Below are positions 29,706-39,047 of a stretch of DNA of 58,354 nucleotides, piece by piece. How positions within the stretch are numbered: position 1 is the first letter of the stretch; every line of letters starts with the position of its first letter. Made by a program: the position numbers and the translations under genes. A model generated the notes under the pieces. That model saw only the letters and a program-made list of their open reading frames with translations, was not told the origin of the DNA and ran no database searches. Source of the DNA: JBHELT01 sp046262935 (GTDB taxonomy: Bacteria; Actinomycetota; CADDZG01; JAHWKV01); assembly GCA_046262935.1 (NCBI GenBank), contig JBHELT010000026.1, forward strand, positions 1 to 58,354, given 5' to 3'.

Positions 29706-30424
29706 TGCCGGCCAAGGTCGGAGTGATCGTTTTCCCAGGTTCCAATTGCGAGCAAGATGCAGTAAGGGCCATCAGCTATATGGGCGGATCGGCGGAGTAC
29801 GTGTTCCACGATCGCACCGACGTCGGCGGTTTCGATGCCATATTGCTCCCTGGGGGTTTCGCTTATGGCGACTACTTAAGGACTGGCGCGATAGCAGCCT
29901 TCAGTCCCGTGATGGATGCGGTACGAGCATTCGCAAACGCCGGGGGCCCGGTGATCGGCATATGCAATGGTTTCCAGATCCTTTGTGAGTCGGGGCTATT
30001 GCCGGGGGTACTCCGCCGCAACGCAGGTTTGAAGTTCAAGTGCACTGCAGTGCATGTTCGGGTAGAAACCACTGATTGCGATTTCACATCTTCGGCGAAA
30101 CTCGGCCAGGTACTCGAGATCCCCATCAACCATTTCGAAGGCAACTACTACTGTTCGCAAGATGTTCTGCGCAGGCTGAAGACGGAAGATCGAGTTGCAC
30201 TGCGTTACTCATCGCCAACCGGCGAAGTCGATGAGGCGTACAACCCAAACGGTGCGCTCGATTCGATCGCGGGTGTCCTTTCGGCCGGACGCAACGTGCT
30301 TGGACTCATGCCCCACCCCGAAAGGGCGGTCGATCCTGCTGTTGGAGGGATCGATGGGTCGGTGATCCTAGGCTCGCTCCTAGAGTCTTCGATGCAAACC
30401 GTATCGACTGGAGTTGTGGGTTGA
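29705..30424 (+). CDS. purQ: FGAM synthase glutaminase subunit PurQ
   Basis: PurQ hydrolyses glutamine and passes ammonia to PurL. In the 239-aa protein the nucleophile is Cys87 in GICNGFQIL, and the His/Glu pair is in LMPHPERAVDP near residue 205. The N-terminus VGVIVFPGSNCEQDAV is typical. Its last bases overlap the purL TTG start. Confidence 0.97.
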   Translation: MPAKVGVIVFPGSNCEQDAVRAISYMGGSAEYVFHDRTDVGGFDAILLPGGFAYGDYLRTGAIAAFSPVMDAVRAFANAGGPVIGICNGFQILCESGLLPGVLRRNAGLKFKCTAVHVRVETTDCDFTSSAKLGQVLEIPINHFEGNYYCSQDVLRRLKTEDRVALRYSSPTGEVDEAYNPNGALDSIAGVLSAGRNVLGLMPHPERAVDPAVGGIDGSVILGSLLESSMQTVSTGVVG

Positions 30425-32676
30425 AGCAGGGGGCCGCCCTGCCAGAGGCGCTTCACAGGCAGCTGGGCCTCACTGACGATGAATACGACCGCATCGTAGA
30501 GATCCTGGGAAGAGACCCGAATCACCCCGAACTCGCGATGTATTCGGTCATGTGGTCCGAGCACTGTTCCTATAAGTCGAGCCGGGTGCATCTGCGCAGG
30601 CTGCCGACCGAAGGCAAGGCCGTGATGATCGGCCCCGGCGAAGGGGCTGGTGTCGTAAGGGTCGGAGACTACGCGGTCGCACTTCGGCTGGAGTCTCACA
30701 ACCATCCTTCTTTCGTTGAGCCATTTCAGGGTGCGGCCACCGGCATCGGCGGCATCGTGCGCGACGTGCTCTCGATGGGAGCACGTCCTATCGCTTTGCT
30801 GGACCCGCTTCGTTTCGGCCCCCCACCGGGGGCCGAAACGAAGCAGACCCAGGCCGACGAGACCGCCGAACGCAATCGCTTCCTTGTTGAGGGCGTCGTG
30901 TCTGGGATCTCGTCATACGGCAATTGCATCGGTGTGCCAACTGTTGGTGGCGAGATCAAGTTCGATAACTGCTACTCGGGCAACCCTTTGGTCAACGTCA
31001 TGTGTATCGGCGTTGCGGCTCACGATGGCATCGTCCTAGCGCGCGCAGAGGGGGTGGGGAACAAAGTGCTTCTGCTTGGCTCTTCGACAGGGCGCGATGG
31101 CATCGGCGGTGTTTCGGTATTGGCATCGGCGACCTTCGACGAGACCGCCAGCGAAAAGAGGCCGAGCGTTCAGGTTGGCGATCCCTTCACCGAGAAACTT
31201 CTGATCGAGGCCTGTCTGCAGTTGATCGATGATGGTCTCGTCGTTGGCATCCAGGACCTCGGTGGTGCGGGGCTTTGCTGCGCAACTTCTGAGACCGCCG
31301 CCAAAGCTGGCACCGGTATGAAGATCGATCTATCCAAGGTCCCTCTTCGTGAGCCTTCGATGGAGCCATTCGAGATACTCACGTCCGAATCGCAAGAGCG
31401 CATGCTTGTGATCGTCACGCCGAGCAACCAAGCCGCTGCGCTGGCAGTTTGTGAACGTTGGGGCCTCGCCGCATCGGTGATCGGAGAAGTAACAGCAACG
31501 GGTTCGCTCGAGGTCTTGCACAACGGCGATCTGGTGGCAGATGTTCCAGCCGCCTCCCTTGGCGATGGTCCTGTCTATGAACGACCGATGTCGTCGGTGT
31601 TGGCCTCTTTCGGAGATGAACCGATGATCGATCCCGCTGAAGACCTATCTCATGCGATGTTGACGCTACTTGCATCGGCCGATGTCGCATCGAAGAGTTG
31701 GGCCTGGGAGCAATACGACCATCAGGTCCTGCTCGGCACGATCGTTAAGCCAGGGCGTGATGCAGCCGTTATAAGACTCTCCCCCGATGGACCCCGTATC
31801 GCCGTCACCACAGACGGCATCGGCCACTACTGCCAGGTGCAACCGCGCGAAGGGGCGGCTCACACGGTGGCCGAGTCGTATAGGAATCTGTCGGCCATGG
31901 GGGCCGAGCCGATAGCGATCACCAACTGCATGAACTTCGGCAGCCCAGAACGGCCCGAGGTGATGTGGCAGTTCAGCGAGGTCATCGACGGCATGAGCGA
32001 GGCATGCCAAGCCCTTGGGACTCCGGTCACAGGTGGCAACGTTTCGTTCTACAACGAGACCATGGGCGAGTCCATCTTCCCAACACCGGTCGTCGGGATG
32101 TTGGGCGTGTTGTCGCAGGGGATCGACCCCCCTCGGCTTGGGTTCGCGGCAGCCGGGGACGTTGTGGCGGTGATCGGCGAAACGATCCCAGGCCTGGGGG
32201 CGAGTGCTTACCATCGAACGATCCACGGTCGCTTGACCGGCCCCCTGCCAGTGCTCGACCTAGCGGCCGAAAGAGCCAACGGCACTTTCGTCAGGAAGAT
32301 GATCGCCAAGGGCGCCTTCAGAAGTTGTCACGATTGTTCGGAAGGAGGCTTGGCTGTGGCTTTGCTTGAAGCTTGCCTCGACCAAGGCGTCGGCGCGCAA
32401 TTGACTCCCCATGCAGCGCTTGCCATCCATGAGTGGCTATTCAGTGAAAGTCCCGGCAGGTACCTGATAAGCCTGGATGACCATGACTTGGGTCAAGTCC
32501 AGGAGGCTGCCAGGTCCGAGGGGGTCTTTTTCGAAGTGATCGGCACAACGGGCGACGGCGGCCTTCAGATCGCAACCACGCCGAACGTCCGTATCGATAT
32601 CGGATCGATGAGGCGAGCCTGGGGTGGATCGTTCGCTTCGTACATGGGTTATGAGGCCCAGGGTGGGCTAATCTAG
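30421..32676 (+). CDS. purL: FGAM synthase subunit PurL (small form)
   Basis: PurL makes FGAM from FGAR using ATP and ammonia from PurQ. The 751-aa length marks the small PurL that needs separate PurS and PurQ, both encoded immediately upstream. Motifs include YSVMWSEHCSYKSSRVHLR, LESHNHPSFVEPFQGAATG, TVGGEIKFD and CHDCSEGGLAVALLEA. The TTG start overlaps the purQ stop (TTGA). Confidence 0.97.
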   Translation: MKQGAALPEALHRQLGLTDDEYDRIVEILGRDPNHPELAMYSVMWSEHCSYKSSRVHLRRLPTEGKAVMIGPGEGAGVVRVGDYAVALRLESHNHPSFVEPFQGAATGIGGIVRDVLSMGARPIALLDPLRFGPPPGAETKQTQADETAERNRFLVEGVVSGISSYGNCIGVPTVGGEIKFDNCYSGNPLVNVMCIGVAAHDGIVLARAEGVGNKVLLLGSSTGRDGIGGVSVLASATFDETASEKRPSVQVGDPFTEKLLIEACLQLIDDGLVVGIQDLGGAGLCCATSETAAKAGTGMKIDLSKVPLREPSMEPFEILTSESQERMLVIVTPSNQAAALAVCERWGLAASVIGEVTATGSLEVLHNGDLVADVPAASLGDGPVYERPMSSVLASFGDEPMIDPAEDLSHAMLTLLASADVASKSWAWEQYDHQVLLGTIVKPGRDAAVIRLSPDGPRIAVTTDGIGHYCQVQPREGAAHTVAESYRNLSAMGAEPIAITNCMNFGSPERPEVMWQFSEVIDGMSEACQALGTPVTGGNVSFYNETMGESIFPTPVVGMLGVLSQGIDPPRLGFAAAGDVVAVIGETIPGLGASAYHRTIHGRLTGPLPVLDLAAERANGTFVRKMIAKGAFRSCHDCSEGGLAVALLEACLDQGVGAQLTPHAALAIHEWLFSESPGRYLISLDDHDLGQVQEAARSEGVFFEVIGTTGDGGLQIATTPNVRIDIGSMRRAWGGSFASYMGYEAQGGLI

Positions 32677-32678
32677 TC

Positions 32679-34103
32679 GTGGACATGAGTGCCGGGATGG
32701 ACAAACCAAAAGAAGCTTGCGGTGTTGTTGGCATCTACGCGCCCGGGCAAGAAGTGGCAAAGCTCACTTACTACGCGCTCTGGGCTTTGCAGCATCGTGG
32801 CCAGGAATCCGCAGGGATAACAGTTTCGAGCGGCGACATGATGGTCACCGTCAAGGAGATGGGGCTGGTTGCCCAAGTCTTCGATGAGAACACGCTTAGC
32901 TCTTTGAGTGGGAGTCTTGCGATAGGTCACGTTCGCTATTCGACCACCGGATCCAGCCGATGGGAGAACTCCCAGCCCATCCACCGAGATGGCGAAAACA
33001 TCTCGATCGCCCTTGGCCACAATGGGAACCTCGTCAACACGCTCGAGTTGCTCGATGATCTTCGCTCCAAGGCTCGCCTCAGTACGACTTCGTCAACCGA
33101 CTCAGACCTCATCGCCGAGATGATCGTTCGCGATCCCTCACGTGATGCCCAAGTAGCGATCTTGAATGCGCTTCCAAGACTCAGAGGTGCGTTCACCTTG
33201 GTGCTGATGGACGAACACCGTGTCTTCGGTGCGCGTGACCCGCATGGTCTTCGGCCCTTGGTTCTGGGCACACTGGCGTCGGGCGGCTTCGTCCTAGCCT
33301 CCGAGACATGTGCGCTCGATACCATCGGGGCGACTTTCGTCCGTGAGATAGAGCCCGGAGAATTGGTAACCATCGATGCGCAGGGTGTTCACTCAACTCG
33401 CTACGCCCCCGCGACACCGGCGCTCTGCATCTTCGAATATGTTTACTTCGCACGACCCGACTCGTCGCTTTACGGCAAGAGCGTGCAGGCCACGCGCTAC
33501 CGCATGGGGATGCGACTCGCCGAAGAAGCACCTGCCGAAGCTGACCTTGTCATGCCGGTTCCTGATAGCGGACGAGGAGCAGCTGCTGGGTTCGCTGCAC
33601 AGTCGGGATTGCCTTACGGCGATGGTCTGGTCAAGAACGGTTACGTTGGGCGAACGTTCATCCAACCGACTCAATCGATAAGACAGCAAGGCATCAGGAC
33701 CAAACTGAACCCCATGACCGAAATGGTTGCGGGCAAGCGGCTTGTGGTTGTGGACGACTCGATCGTTCGAGGCAACACGACGCGACAGATAGTGAAGATG
33801 CTCAGGGACTCTGGAGCCAAAGAAGTGCATATGCGCATCTCATCGCCGCCGATCAAATGGCCATGTTTCTACGGGATCGATACCGCAGATCGGGACGAGT
33901 TGATAGCCTCGGAGAAGTCGGTTGAGGAGATCCGTGAGCACATAGGGGCCGATTCTCTTGCGTATCTCTCGATGGAGGGTCTCGTAGAATCAACCCAGGT
34001 TTCACCAGACATGTTCTGTACGGCCTGCTTCTCGAATGAGTACCCCATCCCGGTGCCCATCGAGTTGAGAGTCACGAAAAACATGCTCGAAGAGAAGATT
34101 TGA
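32679..34103 (+). CDS. purF: Glutamine PRPP amidotransferase
   Basis: PurF commits PRPP to purine synthesis. The nucleophile is the Cys of KEACGVVGIYAPG, residue 14 from the GTG at 32679. This implies a short propeptide, as in Bacillus-type enzymes. The PRPP loop is VVVDDSIVRGNTTRQ, and a late FCTACF fits the Bacillus-type 4Fe-4S cluster. ATG at 32685 is an alternative start. It is 474 aa and lies two bases after purL. Confidence 0.96.
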   Translation: MDMSAGMDKPKEACGVVGIYAPGQEVAKLTYYALWALQHRGQESAGITVSSGDMMVTVKEMGLVAQVFDENTLSSLSGSLAIGHVRYSTTGSSRWENSQPIHRDGENISIALGHNGNLVNTLELLDDLRSKARLSTTSSTDSDLIAEMIVRDPSRDAQVAILNALPRLRGAFTLVLMDEHRVFGARDPHGLRPLVLGTLASGGFVLASETCALDTIGATFVREIEPGELVTIDAQGVHSTRYAPATPALCIFEYVYFARPDSSLYGKSVQATRYRMGMRLAEEAPAEADLVMPVPDSGRGAAAGFAAQSGLPYGDGLVKNGYVGRTFIQPTQSIRQQGIRTKLNPMTEMVAGKRLVVVDDSIVRGNTTRQIVKMLRDSGAKEVHMRISSPPIKWPCFYGIDTADRDELIASEKSVEEIREHIGADSLAYLSMEGLVESTQVSPDMFCTACFSNEYPIPVPIELRVTKNMLEEKI

Positions 34104-35173
34104 ACATCAAGCGTGTCAAGGGCGATTCAACTGCCCCGCAAAAGGTTACATACGCCGATGCCGGCGTAGATATCCATGCTGGACGCAGAGCGGTCGATCT
34201 GATCAAGGGCCAAGTTCGCTCGACCTTCCGCCCCGAGGTCATCGGTGACATCGGCGGGTTCGGCGGTGCATTCGCTTTCGACAAGTCCAGGTTCAACGAT
34301 CCTTTGTTAGTTTCGGGGACCGACGGCGTTGGCACCAAGATCATGATCGCCGACATGATGAAGCGATACGACACCATCGGCATCGATCTTGTAGCCATGT
34401 CGGTCAATGACGTCTTATCGCATGGGGCTGAGCCGTTGTTCTTCCTCGATTACATCGTCACCGATAAGGTCGATCCCAAACTCATCGAGCAGGTGATGAT
34501 TGGGATCGCCGAGGGTTGTCGCGATGCTGGTTGTGCATTGATAGGCGGTGAGATCGCGGAACATCCCGGGCACATGAAAGAGGGCACCTTTGATCTTGCA
34601 GGGTTCTGTGTCGGGGCCGTTGATCGTTCCCGCCTGGTAACGGGTCAGCACGTGCGCGAAGGCGATGTCATCGTTGGCATAGCGTCATCTGGCATGCATT
34701 CGAATGGGTTTTCCCTTGCTCGCAAGATCCTGTTAGAGGAGATGGGCCTGAGGCTGGATGATCGGCCCATCCAACTTTCGACCACGCTTGGCGAAGAACT
34801 GTTAAAACCAACACTCATCTACTCATCATTGGTTCGTGCCCTGACCGAGATATTGCAACCGAACGCGATCGCTCACATCACAGGTGGAGGCCTTCCTGAA
34901 AACGTGAGCAGGCTTATGCCGGCCGGCCTAAAGGCAACGATCCGCGCGGATTGGGAAGTGCCCCGGATCTTCGAACTGATCATGTCTCTCGGGCAGGTGG
35001 ACAGAAGCGAGATGTTCGCAACGTTCAACATGGGGATCGGGCTGGTCGTCATTGTCCCAGACGATCGAGCCAACCTGGCGCTTGATGTGATCAGATCGAA
35101 TGGCCACGGGGCCTATGAGATCGGTCAGATCTCAGCTGCCGGAGGCAAGGAGCCGGCGGTCCAACTCGCTTGA
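34100..35173 (+). CDS. purM: AIR synthetase
   Basis: PurM cyclises FGAM to AIR with ATP. The 357-aa protein has VTYADAGVDIHAG, GTDGVGTKIMIAD, LVAMSVNDVLSHGAEPLFFLDY and ITGGGLPENVSR. The TTG start overlaps the purF stop (TTGA), and its own stop overlaps the following histidine kinase start in the same way. Confidence 0.97.
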   Translation: MNIKRVKGDSTAPQKVTYADAGVDIHAGRRAVDLIKGQVRSTFRPEVIGDIGGFGGAFAFDKSRFNDPLLVSGTDGVGTKIMIADMMKRYDTIGIDLVAMSVNDVLSHGAEPLFFLDYIVTDKVDPKLIEQVMIGIAEGCRDAGCALIGGEIAEHPGHMKEGTFDLAGFCVGAVDRSRLVTGQHVREGDVIVGIASSGMHSNGFSLARKILLEEMGLRLDDRPIQLSTTLGEELLKPTLIYSSLVRALTEILQPNAIAHITGGGLPENVSRLMPAGLKATIRADWEVPRIFELIMSLGQVDRSEMFATFNMGIGLVVIVPDDRANLALDVIRSNGHGAYEIGQISAAGGKEPAVQLA

Positions 35174-36729
35174 GTCAGAACGCGGCAAGCGAGGGAATCT
35201 CATCTGTCGCCAAACAGGCACGAGTCGTAGGTCTACGTCACTTCAAGACTCCGACGCTAGAGGCCGTCGAGAAACGTCGTTGGCAGTTATTCGGGTTTTC
35301 TTCCTTCGGCATCCTCGCCCTTACAGGTGTCGTCGTTTTCCTATCGGTCGATCCCACGATCGGTCAACAACTCACCTTCGTTCCTATATGGATCCTTCGC
35401 GTGCTGTTCGTAGGCCTGGCCGCCGGGTTGGGCCTTTACCTGGTCGACAAAGAAGCTCGCCTTCGCAAACTCACCCGCGCACTGGTTGACGAAAGGGTCC
35501 TTTCCGCTGCGCTCTCCAACCGTTTGAAAGAAGTGACTTTGCTCTCTGAGGTCGGAAAGACCATCAACCAGTTGCTAGATCTCGATGACGTATTGGGGAT
35601 GATCCTTAATTCAGCCGTCGACCTACTCGAAGCCGATGAGGGTTCGATCATGCTGATGAAACCCGACCTGTCGGAACTGGTGGTTGCGCAATCGGTAAGC
35701 AGGCGTCCCGAGTTGGTGGACGGGGCAACGGTGAAGATCGGAGACGGCGTTGCGGGATGGGTTGCCAAGAACCGAGAGCCTCTCTTGATCTCGGGCAGGG
35801 CTAATCGTGACTTCTTCCCCACACTTGCCCAACGAGACCGCCCTGTTTCATCGGCGTTGTCCGTTCCGCTCATAGGGGGCGATGAACTCTACGGTGTGCT
35901 GAATATCAATGACTCCGACGGGTCGCGTGACTTCTCTGAGTACGATCTGCGAGCGCTTGGCCTGTTCGCGGAACATGCCGCCATAGCCATCCGCAATGCG
36001 CGCACGTTCGAGGCGGAAAAGGCGATGATAGGCAAACTCGAAGAGGTCGATAAGATGAAGACCGAGTTCTTGGCCACCGTTTCGCATGAATTGCGTTCGC
36101 CGCTTACGTCCATAATCGGGTGTGCGAAGACCATCAGGCGGCGCCCTGATCTGGCAGACAAAGATCGCGAGGAGTTCCTTGTGATGATCGAACGCCAAGG
36201 AGAGCGTCTGCTGAAGATGGTCGAGGAGATCTTGTCGGCATCGCGCATCGAATCGGGTCAAAGTGTTTCGCGAAGGGAACGGATCGACCTGGTTGAACTG
36301 GGACGAACGGTGTTGAAAGGGTTCATCGTCGCGTTCCCCGAAAGAGAGTTCCAACTCGAAGGAGCAAGCGCTGCAGAGCTCTATTCAGACCCGATGGCCG
36401 TTGAACAGGTGATAACCAATCTGGTCGACAATGCCGTGAAGTATTCGACCCCAGGGACCCCTGTTCACTTGCAGGTGTTCGATGCCGACGATCACGGAGG
36501 GTTCAGCGTTCGCGACGAGGGGCCAGGTATCGCGAGCGAAAAGCTCGGTTCGATCTTCGACCGTTTCCGTCAACTCGACCAATCAGACACGCGCGCGGCT
36601 GGGGGAGTTGGACTGGGACTGTACATCGTCCGCAAACTCATCGAGGAACGAGGTGGCAGTATCTCGGTAGAAAGCGAGCTTGGAGTGGGAACTTCATTCA
36701 GAGTCATCTTTCCTAAACGAAAGGCGTGA
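35170..36729 (+). CDS. Membrane sensor histidine kinase with GAF domain
   Basis: The 519-aa protein has two transmembrane helices (about 38-60 and 70-93), a coiled linker, a GAF domain (about 125-285), HisKA with phospho-acceptor His306 in TVSHELRSPLTSI, and HATPase with VITNLVDNAVKYS, DEGPGIASEKLGSIFDRFRQ and GVGLGLYIVRKLIEE. All catalytic boxes look intact. The ligand is unknown. The TTG start overlaps the purM stop (TTGA), so expression is tied to the pur run. The next gene is a receiver protein, its likely partner. Confidence 0.93.
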   Translation: MSQNAASEGISSVAKQARVVGLRHFKTPTLEAVEKRRWQLFGFSSFGILALTGVVVFLSVDPTIGQQLTFVPIWILRVLFVGLAAGLGLYLVDKEARLRKLTRALVDERVLSAALSNRLKEVTLLSEVGKTINQLLDLDDVLGMILNSAVDLLEADEGSIMLMKPDLSELVVAQSVSRRPELVDGATVKIGDGVAGWVAKNREPLLISGRANRDFFPTLAQRDRPVSSALSVPLIGGDELYGVLNINDSDGSRDFSEYDLRALGLFAEHAAIAIRNARTFEAEKAMIGKLEEVDKMKTEFLATVSHELRSPLTSIIGCAKTIRRRPDLADKDREEFLVMIERQGERLLKMVEEILSASRIESGQSVSRRERIDLVELGRTVLKGFIVAFPEREFQLEGASAAELYSDPMAVEQVITNLVDNAVKYSTPGTPVHLQVFDADDHGGFSVRDEGPGIASEKLGSIFDRFRQLDQSDTRAAGGVGLGLYIVRKLIEERGGSISVESELGVGTSFRVIFPKRKA

Positions 36730-36730
36730 T

Positions 36731-37144
36731 GTGGCGAAGGTCTTGATCGTCGACGACGAGCCCTCGATCCTTCAGATGCTACAGATGAACCTGCAGATCG
36801 AAGGTCACGTGACCTATCTCGCCTCAGATGGTGAAACAGCGCTCAAGCGGATCCAGGCAGAGGAACCTGATCTGGTGCTCTTGGACATCATGATGCCTGT
36901 GCTCGATGGTTGGGGGGTCCTTCAACAGCTGGCGGAGCTGAACCTTAAGAAGCGCCCTCGGATAATCGTTATGACTGCGAAAGCGGGCGGTCACGATCTG
37001 ATGAGAGGGTTTCGATTGGGAGCGGACGAATACATTACCAAGCCCTTCGAGATCGATGGATTCGTCGAGATGGTAGGCATCACGCTGGCGCGTTCGGAGG
37101 AGGAAGTACTAAAACGGCGCCAAGAATTCATGGATGAAAGTTAG
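36731..37144 (+). CDS. Single-domain response regulator
   Basis: The 137-aa receiver has acidic residues VDDEPS, phospho-acceptor Asp52 in LLDIMMPVLDGW, Thr/Ala in VMTAKAGG and Lys in EYITKPFEID. No DNA-binding output domain follows; there is only a short helical tail (RSEEEVLKRRQEF). It therefore probably acts by protein contact or phosphorelay. GTG at 36731 lies one base after the kinase stop. The longer frame starts within the kinase gene. Confidence 0.92.
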   Translation: MAKVLIVDDEPSILQMLQMNLQIEGHVTYLASDGETALKRIQAEEPDLVLLDIMMPVLDGWGVLQQLAELNLKKRPRIIVMTAKAGGHDLMRGFRLGADEYITKPFEIDGFVEMVGITLARSEEEVLKRRQEFMDES

Positions 37145-37930
37145 ATGAGCACCGTTGAAACGCATCGTGAGGGCGATGTGATGTGGATAACGCTCAATCG
37201 CCCAGAGGTTTTCAACGCATTCGATGATGAGATGGGGGCCGGATTCCTTGCGGGCCTTCAAAGCGCTTCCGATCCCGATGTCAGATGCGTAGTGATCACG
37301 GGAGCAGGTAAAGCCTTCTGCGCGGGCGAAGATCTGAAGGCGCTGATGGAGTTTTATGAGGCCGGCAGAGCCCCCGACCTCGGCCAGATCCTGCGGACGA
37401 GGTACAACCCGATGATCATGGCGATCCGATCTTTGAAGAAGCCGGTAGTTGCAAGCGTTAATGGTGGGGCAGCGGGGGCCGGGGTCGCCCTTGCGCTCGC
37501 CTGTGATCACCGGATCATGGCTGAAGAAGCTTCCTTCAATCTAGCGTTCGCCAAGATCGGCCTTGTTCCTGATTCGGCTGCGATCTGGCTTCTTGACCGC
37601 TACATCGGCATAGGCAGAACCTTGGAGTGGGCCTTCGATTCAGGGCGGATGGACTCCGCCAAGGCATTGCAACTTGGTCTGGTTAACCAGATCGTCGCAT
37701 CCTCGGAACTTGGTGCTGCCAGCGCCAAGGCAGCAGAGGCCTTCGCGAGCGGACCAACCTTGGCTTTCTCCCTGATCAAAGACCTCGCCTGGGGAGCATC
37801 CGCCTGCGACCTCGAGAGTCAATTGTCTGCTGAAGCCGAGGCTCAAGCCAAAGCTGGTTCATCTAAGGATCACCTCGAAGGAGTGAAGGCATTCCTTGGT
37901 AAGCGCCATGCCGACTTCAAGGGAGTTTGA
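37145..37930 (+). CDS. Enoyl-CoA hydratase/isomerase family protein
   Basis: The 261-aa crotonase-fold protein has the oxyanion loops GAGKAFCAGEDLKAL and NGGAAGAGVALALACD and a catalytic-region Asp in KIGLVPDSAAIWLLDR. The pattern resembles PaaG-type isomerases and enoyl-CoA hydratases of fatty-acid or aromatic-acyl breakdown. The glutamate typical of the hydratase active site is not clear, so the reaction is uncertain. It starts on the base after the receiver stop and precedes the 2-oxoacid dehydrogenase genes. Confidence 0.87.
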   Translation: MSTVETHREGDVMWITLNRPEVFNAFDDEMGAGFLAGLQSASDPDVRCVVITGAGKAFCAGEDLKALMEFYEAGRAPDLGQILRTRYNPMIMAIRSLKKPVVASVNGGAAGAGVALALACDHRIMAEEASFNLAFAKIGLVPDSAAIWLLDRYIGIGRTLEWAFDSGRMDSAKALQLGLVNQIVASSELGAASAKAAEAFASGPTLAFSLIKDLAWGASACDLESQLSAEAEAQAKAGSSKDHLEGVKAFLGKRHADFKGV

Positions 37931-37952
37931 CCTCAGGTAATCTTCCAGCCAG

Positions 37953-39047
37953 ATGGATGACTCAACGGAACCGATAAGACTGCTCAGCCCCAATGGTGAG
38001 CTCGACGCCAAGGCCGCCCAAGGCCTCGACCTCAAAGAAGAGGACCTGATCGAGCTGTACCGCTCGATGGTCCTTGCTCGTAGGGCAGACGCCGAGTCCA
38101 CGGCCCTGCAGCGCCAAGGAGAGCTTGCCGTGTATCCGCCGATGCTTGGGCAAGAAGCCGCCCAGATCGGCAGTGCATTCGCGCTGCAACCTCAAGACTT
38201 CGTTTTCCCTTCATACCGAGAGCTGGGTGTCGCCATCTGCAGGGGGATCGACATCGTCGATTATCTGCATTTCTACAGAGGCACCTGGCATGGCGGGACC
38301 TACGATCCGATCGCCAGCCGGTTCGGGATGGTAGCGGTTCCCATCGCGAGTCAGATATTGCATGCGGTTGGTTACGCGCTCGGCGCAAAGTTAGACGCGG
38401 CTCCGGTTGTCGCCGCCGCGTATTTCGGTGACGGCGCAACTTCTCAGGGCGACTTTCACGAGGCCTGCAACTTCGCATCGGTTTTCCAGGCTCCCGTTGT
38501 TCTGTTCTGCCAGAACAACCGTTGGGCGATCTCGGTTCCCGTTGAGAGTCAAACCAACGCTCCCATCCATCAGAAAGCGTCTGGATATGGCATGCCGGGA
38601 GTGCTGGTAGATGGCAACGATGTTCTCGCCACCTACCTTGTAACCAAACGAGCTGTTGACAGAGCTCGGGCGGGGGAAGGACCGACCCTCATCGAAGCCG
38701 AAACGTATCGGATGGGTCCGCATTCGACGGCCGACGATGCTGCTCGCTATCAGCCAGCCGAGGAGATCGAAAGATGGAAGGCGCTCGATCCGATCCTGCG
38801 CTACAAGGCTTACCTCACCAACACCGGACTCCTCGATGAAGCCTTAACTCGCGAGATCGACGACGAAGCGAACGCTTTGGCGACCAAGATACGTTCGGGG
38901 ATCGTGGGGGCCCCACCTCCGGACATACAGGACCTGTTCAAGTGGGTCTTCGCCGAGCCGACCCCGCATCTTCATCGACAGTCTGCCGAGATGCTGTCAG
39001 AGGCCCAGGTTACTGAGGCCCCTATTACTGGGGCCAATGATGCCTGA
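37953..39047 (+). CDS. 2-Oxoacid dehydrogenase E1 alpha subunit (probably branched-chain)
   Basis: The 364-aa ThDP-dependent E1 alpha subunit has LYRSMVLARRADAEST, the ThDP-binding segment YFGDGATSQGDFHEACNFASVF and the phosphorylation-loop-like YRMGPHSTADDAARYQ. It decarboxylates a 2-oxoacid. The HSTADD context and the nearby leucine/valine dehydrogenase favour branched-chain substrates over pyruvate, but sequence alone does not settle this. It overlaps E1 beta by 11 bases. Confidence 0.9.
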   Translation: MDDSTEPIRLLSPNGELDAKAAQGLDLKEEDLIELYRSMVLARRADAESTALQRQGELAVYPPMLGQEAAQIGSAFALQPQDFVFPSYRELGVAICRGIDIVDYLHFYRGTWHGGTYDPIASRFGMVAVPIASQILHAVGYALGAKLDAAPVVAAAYFGDGATSQGDFHEACNFASVFQAPVVLFCQNNRWAISVPVESQTNAPIHQKASGYGMPGVLVDGNDVLATYLVTKRAVDRARAGEGPTLIEAETYRMGPHSTADDAARYQPAEEIERWKALDPILRYKAYLTNTGLLDEALTREIDDEANALATKIRSGIVGAPPPDIQDLFKWVFAEPTPHLHRQSAEMLSEAQVTEAPITGANDA

